Shown piece by piece: positions 46,851 to 58,615 of a DNA stretch of 64,000 bases. The stretch covers positions 2,420,450-2,484,449 of the forward strand of contig JAVGVS010000012.1 of NCBI GenBank assembly GCA_032718565.1, in the 5' to 3' direction. The position numbers and the translations under genes are program-made. The notes under the pieces are model-generated. The model had not been told where the DNA came from and ran no database searches. It saw only the letters and a program-made list of their open reading frames with translations. Within the stretch, counting starts at the first letter, position 1. The number at the start of each line of letters is the position of its first letter. Source of the DNA: Distichodus sexfasciatus. Lineage: Eukaryota > Chordata > Actinopteri > Characiformes > Distichodontidae.

Positions 46851-47566
46851 AACACCTGACCCTAGATATGTCTTTAACCATGAGATGATGTCCAGTGCTG
46901 AATATCGTGCAGGACCGGTTTGTCATTCAAACTTTCATTGGCTCTGGGGGTTTCATGCAAGAGCAGAACAGTGTGATGAAACCGCATGTAATGTGGTCTG
47001 TACTTGTTGCATGCACTTTTCGGGATCGCCACAGTTATCTCTGCCATTAAATAAAGAAATGTTTTGTGGGCTAGGAGGCAATGTTTACTGCAGTGAATAT
47101 TGTTGGTGGTGATAAAACCGAATGTCAGAGGAAATGGAACTATAGGGCAGAAATAGTGAAATACAGACATGCAAAGCAACACACAACCTTAGCTGTTTTA
47201 TTTGTGGAATATTTCAGAGTGGAAGTGGAATTTCATCTTATCAAGTAAATTATATAGTGAAAATAAGAAGTGTGGCTCCTTTGTGTTGATCATGATTTTG
47301 GGTTTTATATTTTAATTGTGCAATATGATATTGTATGATATACTGTATAATAGATAGTATGTTAAAATTATATGTTGCTCATAACACCGCATTACTTTGG
47401 CTGTGATGCAGCAACCTCTCTCTGTCTGAAGTCACACTATGTGGTCTGGTGGGACATTCCATCTACTGCATCTGATTTGTTAGCTATCACAAGTTTACCA
47501 GACACTTAAAGTTTCACGTTCCAGCACAGAAGATGACAGATCCCTGCACTTTTTTTAGAGCATTAT
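46851..47566. other. Nothing recognised
   Basis: Single-copy DNA without repeat or gene signal. Confidence 0.4.
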
Positions 47567-47660
47567 GAAAAGTTCTTTATTTGTTGTCTGCATAGTTATA
47601 CAGGCACAACACGCAGTAAAATGTACTCTTGAACTGGTCTTTCTTTTGATTGTGCAATTT
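47567..47660 (-). mobile_element. L2-like LINE 3' tail fragment
   Basis: In reverse it matches the 3' UTR ends at 2573 and 29195 (TGTACTTTT..ATACAGGCACAACACGCAG in plus orientation). Confidence 0.8.
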
Positions 47661-48402
47661 AAATTTTTAAAGTTAAAAGTGAAAATTTTGATAAAAATAA
47701 AACAAACAACAACTTTGAATTGTAAATCAAATTCAATACAGATTACAGGTTGAGAGGATAACTGTGAGATGTGACTTGGCATAAATCTGTGTCAATACAG
47801 ATAATACATGTTATTAAAGATAAGATATGAAAAAAAAAAAAAACTTGAATTATAATACATTTAAACAGATTTCCAGATGTTCAAATAAAAAGTTATAAGT
47901 AATAGTTTGAGTGCACTGTGCAATTTCTGCACAACAATGTAGAACCCATGTAACATAATAGCAGCATGAACAGTGCATTTAGAGACCAAATACAACATCA
48001 TGGCAATAAGGAAAAAGCTGTGTAAACTATACTTTGTCATCAGCCCATCTGTTATCATGTCAATTCTCCCCACAGGTCAGTTTCTTACTACAATGCTTAT
48101 GCTGGTGTGAGGATGTAAGACCGTAAGAAGAATGGTGATCAGTAAAAATATTTGGTTAGAATCAACAACAAACCCATAAATACTTCCACCACGAATGTTT
48201 ATGTGGTCTAAAACTGACCAGTAATGAAGGTCTTGTGAAAGCCCAACATAAAATGCACTGAAACAGATGGACCACACTCTCAAATCAACATCAATAAGGT
48301 GTCTTTACAAGGTAAGTCTTCCCAGTAAAGTGTCCGCTGAGGGTACGTCTCACATAAGAAGTGTAGCCACTCACAACTTACAACCAGCCATGAAACGACA
48401 GC
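47661..48402. other. AT-rich stretch
   Basis: Nothing recognised upstream of the possible promoter. Confidence 0.4.
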
Positions 48403-48745
48403 TATAAAAGGAACTGACAGCAGTCTATTCAGACCAAGCTGAGGCCACTGCTTCTGCTTCAAAATGTCTGCAATCATCTCAGGTCTGCCTTCTAAAATCC
48501 TCCTTTTTTCCTTCTCTTTCCATTTCTTTGGTTCTACTATTTATTAGTTGTTGAATTATTTTACCCTTTATAAATGAGGCTTTTTGTTCTTGCTTACTTC
48601 TGTTTTAATCATGATAAAACATTATCAGTCTGCCTTCTGACATTTATGGCAAATCTAACATGATTAACATATTCTTTTGGTGTGTGTTTTTTTTGTTTGT
48701 TTTTTTTTTGCCATTTTTACAGAACCTGCACAAATTGCCAGTTAG
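48403..48745 (+). promoter_or_regulatory. Candidate TATA promoter with a possible two-exon micro-ORF
   Basis: TATAAAAG (48403-48410) lies 54 bp before an ATG (48464) in a good context (TCAAAATGTC). The frame reaches a GT at 48483 after CAG. A long pyrimidine tract ends in ACAG at 48722, and joining the two gives ATG TCT GCA ATC ATC TCA GAA..., a 13-residue peptide stopping at 48743-48745. The donor (CAG/GTCTGC) is weak. No known protein was recognised; it may be a real 5' end whose later exons have decayed, or chance. Confidence 0.22.
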
Positions 48746-49151
48746 GAACACCACAATCAATTGCACTTATATTCCATGCAGTTTCTACTAAACTGTAATT
48801 TATTGTATAAATATTCTAACCTAGGCACTGGTAGAACATTTGGATTATTGCAATGCAAAAATTGATTTAAATTGTTCACATGTGGGTACAATCATTAATC
48901 AGTGGACTCAATAATTTAAAGTCGGTAATCAAACAATCAGTAATCATCATAGCTGGACAAAGTTCACAACTCAGTGGAACATAAGTCAAAGTACAGAACG
49001 GTCTGATCAAATATTACTTCAAAATGTTGTGCAGTCAAATATTTACTTGAGTTAAAGTGCTAAAGTACTTACTTTTAAAGGTGTTTAAAAGCCTATAATG
49101 TCAATGCATTGTTTAATTGTTTTGAGAACCCAAAGATTCTGAATTCTGAAT

Positions 49152-49370
49152 CCCGCCTCCAAGCGACCTTGTCAAAAGAGCCTCAGTTTGCTCTCTGTGC
49201 TAGACTAAAAAGGCATATGGAAAAAAAAGTCTAGCATTTATTTATGCAGTGAATCAACACTGGAAATTTTTGCCTCACAGTTTCAGTCTCAGCCAGCTTC
49301 TTCTTCTCTTTCTTCTCCACAGGAAGTCAAGCCTTCAAGCGCCACTTTCTCTCTTCTCCCCTACTGATGA
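49152..49370 (+). repeat. Diverged duplicate, copy 1
   Basis: Shares with 50912-51125 the blocks CCGCCTCCAAGCGACC, CCTCAGTTTGCTCTCTGTG, CAGTCTCAGCCAGCTTCTT and TCTCCACAGGAAGTCAAGCC. Same orientation, clearly diverged. No coding frame is shared. Confidence 0.88.
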
Positions 49371-50911
49371 CCATCGGTGGTAAACAGCAATGACATAAAA
49401 TGATACAAACATGGAACTCAACTAAACCATGGGTGCTCATGCAACTCACACTTTGAGTTTGACTCGTTGATTTAGGAGGACATCTGTGAATGGTTGTTCT
49501 CATATGACAAACACACTTTTTATACTATCCATCCTAGACAAGAACATTAATCCACTACTTCAAAAACAAATATGTGTCTTACAAATGTAGGTCAAATCTT
49601 AAGATATAGGTTCAACTTAGTTCTGTTCTATGTAATTCAATGTAATTCAATTCAATGTTTTTAACAAAATCATGAAAACCTCACTTGTGCTTTTATTTTA
49701 GTCAGATTGCATTTATGAAGTTTAGTCCTCATTTGCCAAGCAACAATTCTAGGAACTCTACAGGATTCACAAACTCTTTCTGGCAATATGGCATGTGTGA
49801 TCCAATTTTCTGTGTGGGTCCAGTTGGTGTAGGAGGTTACGGTGTTGCAGGACACAGGCCTAGTTAAAGGCAAAGCCACTGTGAGTGATAATGCGAGAGA
49901 CAGCATGTAGCTGCCTGTAATCTGCTGCTGTTCAGGTACAGACCCCATATGGAGAGATAATGCTTCTGTGCTCTGGTCCGGGCCATGGAGCGAGTTTTGA
50001 GATTTCAGCTAGAAAGAGACCAATTGCCAAACAAGAAAACGGTAATGTAGGTCTGACCTGTGGCTCAGCAGCTAACGAAGGGAGCTGTAGTAGAAATCTT
50101 TTTAAATTGTTGTCGTTCATCAAGAGAAATTCCAGCGGCAGCCTGAAAAGTTAGTGTTCTTTTGAGATAACTAAAATTCTGCACAACTTCTGTTATCATA
50201 GAGAGAGAGAAAACACAAAGACAAAAATACTGAATGAGAGAGGTTGTGATTATGGACAATGAAAATAACACATTTTTCCACATAAAAAGGCAAAGTGTAG
50301 AATATATTTTGAGGTGCATCAGAACGTTGGCGCCCATGCACTTCAGTGGGTGTCCGTAACTATTTGCAGCTTACCTAAATGATAGCATATGTTAGAAAAT
50401 GTGCTTCAATTTAAGTAAACAGTTCTTTCTTCTTTTTTATGAGTAATTGAAAATATAGTTGTTTTTCTGCTCTTTCTGTCTGTTTCTCTCTATCTCATGT
50501 TGACAGGTGCAGGGTGTAGATTAGCTTTTATGGCAGTGGGACTGCAAACACATGGGCAATGACAGAGCAATACAAAAGAAAAAAAGGGGGGAGAGGCGGT
50601 GCAAGCAATCGCTCCACCAACAAGGCAAATATTTACTGGGCATTTTCATGGGGTGGCGCGTAGGCCAACAAGGCAATAATGGCACATAATGGCAAATTGG
50701 AGAACCTTGACTCACAAAAGATCAAATGAGATGCTCCCATCTCTTCTTGAGGCTTTTGTACAGGGGCAATCCAGCCTACCAGAATGCTGGCGTTATCTCA
50801 GGCCTTCAGCCGCAGTTGTCAGTGCATCCCTGCTTTAACCAGTGCTTCGACAAATACTTTGCTAGCCTCCGATAACGTCCGTATGTAAACAGAAAATTGC
50901 GCTTGTTTCGT
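49371..50911. other. Nothing recognised between the duplicates
   Basis: AT-rich single-copy DNA; short open frames only. Confidence 0.4.
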
Positions 50912-51125
50912 TACGCCTCCAAGCCACCTCGTCAAAAGAGACTGTGTCACTGCCTCAGTTTGCTCTCTGTATGGGACAAAAAATGCTCTTGCATTTGTTT
51001 ATGCGCTGGATAAGCACTAGAAAATTTTGTCTTGCAGCTTCAGTCTCAGCCAGCTTCTTGTTCTCCTTCGTCTCCACAGGAAGTCGAGCCTTCAAGCTCC
51101 TCTTTCTCTCTTCTCCCGCCATCGC
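50912..51125 (+). repeat. Diverged duplicate, copy 2
   Basis: Counterpart of 49152-49370 (ACGCCTCCAAGCCACC, TCTCCACAGGAAGTCGAGCC). It may be an interspersed repeat family or a local duplication. Confidence 0.88.
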
Positions 51126-51129
51126 GACT

Positions 51130-51510
51130 GACAGCTAATTACTTATAGACTGTTGCTTTATTTTTAGCCTCAGCTGCTGTGCTAACGCTTGCTGAGCTAC
51201 GATCGAGAGGGAGGCTCTATTGAATTAGACGAGACCTCACATTTTTCGCTAGAAGACCCGGACAATGTACAACACGGTGCGCTGGCCAGCGAAGGCCGCT
51301 CGTACGGCTGTTAAAACCCAGGCGGGGAGTTTTTGCAGTGCCGCAAAACGCTGACCCTCATTAGCAAAAGCGGCCCTGGACGGATGCAGCTAGTGGAGTA
51401 ATTAGCAACGAGAGGGGCTGTGATTAATTACTCTGTGAACATCTCCCAGGGTTTATAATTACGCCTGGCATCTGTCGACCTTGTTGGGCGATCAGAGGAT
51501 CAGGAACAAT
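51130..51510. other. Candidate conserved non-coding island
   Basis: Contains GTGATTAATTACTCTGTG, GGAGTAATTAGCAACG and GGTTTATAATTACGCC in a GC-richer, non-repetitive context. Strong homeodomain-site density; function inferred. Confidence 0.38.
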
Positions 51511-51746
51511 AGAAATGTTCAAATGTTTATGCTAATACACACTGATTTTTCTCTTTACAGACGGACCTTAGAGAAATGTGGTTAGGCGTTAGTCCAATTT
51601 TTCACTGAGTATTCTTAAGAAATTATATGAGGTGACTTGGGGGTTTAACCATACTTTATATAGTACCTGATAGTTCATGGACAGTCTTAATAAGGTGGAT
51701 GTGGTAGGGCAAGTGTACTTTTTGAAGGACCATGGACCTTATAAAT

Positions 51747-51850
51747 ACAGTTTCAGACAAAAGTTTGGACACACCTGATGAAGACATCAAAACTTTGAAA
51801 CACATATGGAATTATGCAGTTAACAAAAAATAAAGACTTGTAAATTAATG
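51747..51850. mobile_element. Single Tc1 terminal-repeat fragment
   Basis: Begins after TA with CAGTTTCAGACAAAAGTTTG, then GACACACCTGATG and ACACATATGGAATTATGCAG. This is the known end of a fish Tc1 family whose remainder is absent. Confidence 0.72.
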
Positions 51851-53667
51851 TGAAATGATTAATATTGTGTTCAGTATTAATCTACAATGTATGAGAACAT
51901 ATGCACAATGAGTGAGAATTGTAGGGTTTTTTTGTCCCTTGGAAAGAATACACTATTGCGCACCTAAACGTTAAAAAAAGGCCTTGTCAGTCCTTATTCT
52001 CCACCTATATCACAATATAAAAGAATGCTATTATGAAAGAACAATGCTGTTGAATATTCATCAAATAACACATTATACTTGAAGTTTCTTTGTGGCTTCT
52101 GTAATTAGACTGGCAAAATCATGTGGTAAGTTACATGTGACCACACAAACCAAGATGGACAACCTTTCTGCGGACTTTAGTCACTCAAAGTAGGAAAGTG
52201 ACTTTGTAGCCCAAACTATCCATCAAATTCCCTCTTGTGTGTTCAACAGCATTACAGAGCAGCACAGTGTCCTTTACTTCCATAGCTTCACATATACAAT
52301 TTGCTCATTCATAACTACAAGCACACAGGTCTGCACACACCGCTCAAATCGTGCACAGTGAGCAGTCAGCTTAAGACCATTATTAATTTCATTTATGAAA
52401 CCATAAACCTTTACAAGTCAACAGCAAGCCAATTAGCGCAGAATTTATTCAGCTAGAGTTAAAGTCGAATAAAATACCATCAACTTTAGAACCTTTAACA
52501 TTGTTATTAACACCTTCTTGCATGCAGTGTTACATTACAAAAGATATAACAGTAGGATGAATTATGACTAATAATTAGTATAACATACTAATGAAAAGTT
52601 CAGAAGAATTAGATGTCAAAATATTTCCTGTTATAAAAGGAATAACTTTACAACTGTCAATGCAGTAGACATCACTCTTAAAAATTTCCAAAATAAACAG
52701 GATGCAAATTCTTTATACACAATAAACTAATTTTATAAGTGATTTGGTGCTTTACTAAACATAAATAGTTTTTCCCTTCACTGACCTTGAAGCAGGCCCT
52801 TTTGTCCAAAATGACCTTTTTTTGCAAAAATAAACTGTCAGTTTCAACACTGCAGTGTTCCAAGGCCACGGAGCAGATGTTTAAAATAGTACATTTAATA
52901 GCAGTTGCTCTTTTATACACAAACTTCACGCTCTAGCACTCTTCTGCACTTATGCCTTGGATGACCCGACAGAAATACGTCAGCCGCAGTCTCCGAGGGC
53001 TTGGTCGTTTTGTAAAGGTTCGGAGTTTGCACTTGTTGCATAAAGTGGTGAAGGTTGGCAGAATCCTGGGAGGCCAGAGACTCAATTTTCCTCTTTCAAC
53101 AGAACCCAAAAATTGCTAGTGAATACGGCTTTATACGTCAAAACACACTAGTTCAGCCATTAATGTACCTCTTAAAATACAGCAGTGTTAATGTCCCTGA
53201 AAAACTGCCCTCTTTTACTAATATTGTGATAATGTTTTGACTTGAATTTGTGTTCAGGAAAGTTATGTATTTTAACCTTATAAGCTAAAGTTTTGCACAA
53301 ACATGTAGGCAAAACATTGAGAATAAACCTTATATACGCAGACACTGGTCAATGTCAGAATCTTTATGACAACTGTGGAAGTATCTTTTATAAACAAATT
53401 CCTTCTTAAGAGTGGTTGGTAAATGAGGCTCACTGTTCAAATCTTCCAAGCATTGGTCAAACAAAAACATCAATGTAGCAGTGAACCATTTTAACTTAGT
53501 TTAAATATGACAGTTCGGCAAAAGGGATTATGCTTTTCTGTTTCCTCACCTGTGCGGCGGATTCAGTAGATTAAGTATAAGAACATACTGCGTGATTTAT
53601 TGGAGACTCATCCATCAATTGTACGTCCCTTCTTGGAAAAAACTGTAAACGTGTGGAATTCAAAAGA
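51851..53667. other. 1.8 kb without recognised features
   Basis: AT-rich; no repeat or gene signal found on either strand. Confidence 0.4.
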
Positions 53668-53860
53668 TTGTATTCCAGGGGTGTCAAACTTCGGACCCAG
53701 AGGGTCACCTCAACATAGGTTTTAGTATCGCACCTAATTTAACATGTTTGATTCAGCTCATGAGCTTATTAGCAAGGTGTTCGTGACTTGAATTCAGCAT
53801 ATTAGATTCTAGAGAATAAAAATCACTGCAGGACTTTGGTGTGACTCTCTGCTTTATACC
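53668..53860. mobile_element. hAT-like MITE fragment
   Basis: Begins CCAGGGGTGTCAAACTTCGG, a familiar fish element end, with TTTGATTCAGCTCATGAGC inside. The matching right end is not found, so it is truncated. Confidence 0.6.
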
Positions 53861-54242
53861 TCAAAAGTCATGTTAAAAGGGTTGCAGGGGCCACTTTTTT
53901 CTTTCTTTTCTTGCTGTTAATAGTTTCTTCTACAATGTTAGCTCAAAATGTGGCTTTTATGCAAAAGTTGGATGAAGAGAGGAAAAAAACTTGGACAAAA
54001 AGTTTCTTTTTTCTTTAGTCAATTAAAAAGTTAGAGCCTTTCTAAATAAGCACCCTTGTTACTCCCAAAAATTGTTTAGCAGTTTTCTTCCAGTTACATA
54101 GTCTTACGGCCCAAAGGCATGATTTTATGATGTCTTTTGCTATCTATTCTTGATTGAAACAAATGACACCACTTGTGTACTTATCTTGTCATGACTTTAG
54201 ATTTCAAAAAATGTATTCATTCAATATTCGAACTGCTGCATC

Positions 54243-54546
54243 CCTATCGAGGTAGGAGGGACCAGAGCCTATCCCGAGAACTACGGGTGAAAGGCAAGGA
54301 CCAACTTTGGGCAGGCGGCAACACACTGCAGGGCACACAGACCTTACAGGGCCAATTAAGAGATGCCAATTAACCTGGAGTGCATGCTTTTTGGACTGTA
54401 GGAGAAAACCAGAGCACCCAGAGGAAATCCACATGAACATGGGGGAGAGCATGCAAACTCCACACAGAAACCCCACCCGGGGTTCAAACCCAGGACCTTC
54501 TCGCTATGAGACGGCAGTACTAACCACTGCGCCACCGTGCTGCCCT
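54243..54546 (-). mobile_element. SINE-A inserted in repeat unit 1
   Basis: CAGAGCCTATCCCGAGAAC to ACCACTGCGCCACCGTGCTG in minus orientation; the B-box region GGGTTCAAACCC is intact in reverse. Confidence 0.9.
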
Positions 54547-54754
54547 AGACTTTCAACCACTTTCGTGAAGTCCTCTCATTTAACATGTGTACATTCTTTG
54601 TGGGTATGTCACTTCCACAGTCTCATGTAATCCTCATTCCCTGTTCTATTAGCTGCACATCAATTGCTTTCTGCCTAATCAAAGAATATTACAATTTATA
54701 GACATTGCTAAAAATATAAGCCACCATTTTGTCCTTTAAATGAATCAACTGCAG

Positions 54755-54940
54755 TTGATAGTGTAACAATTGGAAGATTGCTGGTTCAAATCCAAGGACA
54801 GGTAAAGATATGAGCAAGGTACCATCCCCAAGCACTGCTCCCATGTTAGCAGCGTCACGGATGGGACAAATGAAGAGGTCACATTTCATTGTGGTGCACT
54901 GTGTGTTGTGTTGTGTTCACAATGACAAAAAATCTTTCAC
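54755..54940 (+). mobile_element. SINE-B, decayed head
   Basis: GCTGGTTCAAATCC, GCAAGGTACCATCCCCAAG, GTGGTGCACTGTGTG, ACAATGACAAAAAATC. It lies between repeat units 1 and 2. Confidence 0.85.
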
Positions 54941-55680
54941 TTTCTTCTTCTACAAAGTCACACTTGGCAAAATAGCTTCCCCATTGCAAATAGGATAAAC
55001 TAACCTTCATCCAACAAGAAATAACATGTTTTTGGATTTAGTTAAGATTGTAAGTGTAATGTTTGTGGTTTTCTTCCAGTTACTTTAATAAAAAAGATAT
55101 TAGTCTTAGGGAACTTGTGCATTTTACAATCTCTTTGGTAATCTATTATACATTTACATTACATGTATATATTATGTTTCATTGTCACCATTTTCATGTG
55201 TACATTCCATGTTGCGATTTCACTTCCGAAGTGCCATTTTGCTTCCATGTAATCCCCATTTCCTGTTTTCCTAGATGCAAAGCAATTGGTTATTTCATAA
55301 CCAAGAATTTTAACATTTAAAGATGCAAAGGTAAGCAAAAAACAGACAGAAAAGGTTGTTTTTTCCTAAATTTATAGGCCATGAACATGTTTGTGGGTTT
55401 ATATGTTTGTTGACATTTGTACCTTTCCTCCAGCTGCATTAACAAAAAATGTACTCTTAGGGCCCAACTGATACAAGATGTTGTCACCACCGTGTTCTTC
55501 TAAAGTGTGGCTCTAGCCTTCATAGCATTTTCATGAAATTCTCTCCATTATCATATGTGCATTCCATGTTGGGATGGAATCCTTCCAAAATGCCACTTCT
55601 GCTTTCATGAATTCCCATTCACCAATTCTCTTAGCAGCACATCCTGAAGAGCATAGCTACTGAAAGAGGTTTAACATCTC

Positions 55681-56094
55681 ATCCTGATGGTGGTCTTGAC
55701 AGTTTCTGAGATCCCCTGTCTTCTTCCATCTGCTCTACAGTCCCTGGATGAGCACCACGTGTATGCTTCATATGACAACTTTCTGTGTGTTGACACTGAC
55801 AAATTCCATTTTCTCATTTGGACAGTGTCTTGGGCCGAGCACGTGTCTAAAGACAGACAGGGCAGATGTGTTGATGGCTTTGATCCTGCTCTTCCCTTTT
55901 GGCTGCCACTTCGGCACCTGGGGTACTAATTGATGCAACATTGATGCTGCTGCTATCATTCTAGTTTCTGTATCACGATTGGTGGAACATCAGGGTTTCT
56001 TTAGCTGTCCTCCATGACTGCTTTATGGCGCTTTAACTCTTTCAGTACATGAATTATATTCTACAGAGGCAAAGAATTTGAATTAAAACAAACG
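55681..56094. other. Nothing recognised
   Basis: Short open frames on both strands, without family resemblance. Confidence 0.4.
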
Positions 56095-56380
56095 CTATGA
56101 ATGACAAGGCAACTCAGCCTTGATTACTACAGTTTGATTTTTAGACCAATGCCATTTTTAAATGTTAACAAGATAATCCCCGACATTCATATTCTTAGTT
56201 CTGTGAGCATGTGCATGAGATACCTCCAAGTGATGGCCAGAAGTTTTCATGAAATCATTTCACATGTGCACAAGATGTTTTTGCATGGCCATGAAATGTT
56301 TTTTTGCTAAATTATTTCTGCTATTTACGTATTTGATTGTGTTGACTGCTTTATTGCTTTGGTAAGCAATATTTGAAAAT
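56095..56380 (+). repeat. Second copy of the repeat with the AAGATGTTTTTG core
   Basis: CACAAGATGTTTTTGCATGG and ATGAAATGTTTTTTTGC lie near 56265-56305. The following GTGTTGACTGC..TTTATTGCTTTGG..AAGCAA matches the sequence after the array at 25.1 kb. Confidence 0.65.
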
Positions 56381-56382
56381 GA

Positions 56383-56640
56383 AAGTGAGTGATTATTTGT
56401 CAATGTGAACAAACCACAGCACAGTACCTAGTGCAATACAACAATATGTGACTTCTGCATTTGACCCATCCGTGAAGGAGCAGTGGGCAGCTAACATTGA
56501 CCGCAACCAGGGATTAGTGCTTGGGGACGGTACTTTGCTCATGAGAACCTCACTGGTACTTTTACCGGTCAGGGATTTGAACCGGCGACCTTCTGATCAC
56601 TGGGCAAACATCCTAACAATTATGCCGCCATCTGCCCCCA
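56383..56640 (-). mobile_element. SINE-B
   Basis: Starts with AGTGAGTGATTATTTGTCA (3' end in reverse) and runs through CATCCGTGAAGGAGCAGTG and CTTCTGATCACTGGGC to the head. Confidence 0.9.
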
Positions 56641-56727
56641 AGAAGTTATTGTCATAGACTTCAGATTTTTAGGATTTGCTGCTCATGCAAAAATATTTCG
56701 TAAACATGGGAACAACTATTTTATCTA

Positions 56728-58272
56728 CAAAACCAATTCCAATGAGGTTAGGACGTTGTGTAAAACGTAAATAAAAACAGAATACAATAATTTGCAAATC
56801 CTTTTCAACCTATATTCAATTGAATACACTACAAAGACAAGATATCTAATGTTCAAACTTATTTTTAATTTGATGCCTGCAACACGTTCCAAAAAAGCTG
56901 GGACAGGGGAAGCAAAAGACTGGGAAAGTTGAGGAATGCTCAAAAAACACCTGTTTTGAACATTCCACAGGTGAACAGGTTAATTGGAAACAGGTGTTTG
57001 TCATGATTGGGTATAAAAGGAGCATCCCCAAAAGGCTCAGTCGTTCACAAGCAAGGATGGGGCGAGGTCCACCACTTTGTGAACAACTGCATGGGCAAAT
57101 AGTCCAGCAGTTTAAGAACGTTTCTCAATGTACAGTTGCAAGAAATCTAGGGATTTCATCATCTACTGTCCATAATATCATCAAAAGTTTCAGAGAATCT
57201 GGAGAAATCTCTGCACGTAAGCGGCAAGGCCGAATATCAACATTGGATGCCTGTGACCTTCGATCCCTCAGGCAGCACTGCATTAAAAACCGACATCATT
57301 CTGTAAAGGATATTACCACATGGGCTCAGGAATACTTCAGAAAACCATTGTCAGTTAACACAGTTCGTCGCTACTTCTACAAGTGCAAGTTAAAACTCTA
57401 CCATGCAAAGCGAAAGCAATATATATCAACAACACCCAGAAACACCGCCGGCTTCTCCGGGCCCGAGCTCATCTGAGATGGACTGATGCAAAGTGGAAAA
57501 GTGTGCTGTGATCTGATGAATCCACATTTCAAATTGTTTTTGGAAATCATGGACGTCGTGTCCGCCGAGCCAAAGAGGAAAAGGACCATCCGGATTGTTA
57601 TCAGCGCAAAGTTCAAAGGCCAGCATCTGTGATGATACGGGGGTGTGTTAGTGCCCATGGCATGGGTAACTTGCACATCTGTGAAGGCACCATTAATGCT
57701 GAAAGGTACATACAGGTTTTGGAGCAACATATGCTGCCATCCAAGCAATGTCTTTTTCAGGGACGTCCCAGCTTATTTATTATTATAGCTTACAACAGTG
57801 CGGCTTCGTAGTAAAAGAGTGCGGGTACTAGACTGGCCTGCCTGCAGTCCAGACCTGTCTCCCATTGAAAATGTGTGGCGCAATTATGAAGCGCAAAATA
57901 CGACAACGGAGACCCCGGACTGTTGAGCAACTGAGGTTATACATCAAGCAAAAATGGGAAAGAATTCCACCTACACAGCTTCAACAACTTGTGTCCTTAG
58001 TTCCCAAACGCTTATTGAGTGTTGTTAAAAGGAAAGGTGATGTAACACAGTGGTAAACATGCCCCGTCCTAGCTTTTTTGGAACGGGTTGTAGGCATCAA
58101 ATTCAAAATGAGTGAAGATTTGCAAAACAACAATAAAGTTTATCAGTTTGAACATTAGATATCTTGTCTTTGTAGTGTATTCAATTGAATATAGGTTGAA
58201 AAGGATTTGCAAATCATTGTATTCTGTTTTTATTTACGTTTTACACAACGTCCCAACTTGGAATTGGGGTTG
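56728..58272 (+). mobile_element. Tc1 element, complete ends
   Basis: Flanked by TA (56726-56727, 58273-58274). The terminal repeats start CAAAACCAATTCCAATG and end, in reverse, CAACCCCAATTCCAAG; they extend about 160-200 bp, the left one being shorter through a deletion. TATAAAAG at 57012-57019 is the element's own promoter. Transposase coding follows (next entry). Length 1545 bp, normal for Tc1. Confidence 0.95.
57057..58056 (+). pseudogene. Tc1 transposase, inactivated
   Basis: It begins MGRGPPLCEQLHGQ (ATG at 57057), with paired-type helix-turn-helix (VARNLGISSSTVHNIIKSF) and a GRPR-like RKRQGRIST. A 2-bp insertion near 57425 shifts the frame. The tryptophan before SDESTF is a stop, although the first catalytic Asp is still encoded. 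The segment with the second Asp (after PSLF, about 57775) is deleted. The Glu motif SPIENVW (about 57860) and C-terminus VVKRKGDVTQW remain, ending at 58056. At least three inactivating lesions. Confidence 0.93.
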
Positions 58273-58415
58273 TACAATAACAGATGGTTCATATGAGGCA
58301 ATAATATTGGTCCATTGATTTATTAGTCAGCCTCTAGAGTTTACTTTCCCTCTTTTTAATGTTCTTAAGTCATACTTCCCCATACCACACGCAATCCCTT
58401 TGAATGGACTGTTCA

Positions 58416-58615
58416 TCCTGAACAGACATATGTGAATCTTAGTTTGTCCTGAACAGACATATGTGAAGTCTCACCCAAACATTCTTTCTATAGATTCTAA
58501 AATATTTACCAAAGCATTCTTAATAGATTTCTTACAAAATGAAATATTAATGTGTTTCTTGACCAAAGCATTCTTAATAGATTTCTTACAAAATGAAATA
58601 TTAATGTATTTCTTG
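58416..58615 (+). repeat. Two young tandem duplications
   Basis: A 31-bp period (TCCTGAACAGACATATGTGA at 58416 and 58447) is followed by a 54-bp unit starting ACCAAAGCATTCTTAATAG at 58508 and 58562. The 54-bp copies differ at about one base, so this duplication is recent. Confidence 0.92.

Larger units (their letters stand above)
54075..55680 (+). repeat. Diverged three-copy tandem repeat, about 0.3 kb per unit
   Basis: Unit 1 is 54075-54690 (interrupted by a SINE-A), unit 2 is 55021-55325, unit 3 is 55385-55680. Shared blocks: (T)TTCTTCCAGTTAC / TTTCCTCCAGCTGC; CTTACGGCCC / CTTAGGGAAC / CTTAGGGCCC; ATGTGTACATTC / ATGTGCATTCCATG; TCCATGTAATCCCC / TCATGTAATCCTC; CTAGATGCAAAGCAATTG / TTAGCTGCACATCAATTG. 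No protein frame is conserved between units. Confidence 0.72.
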
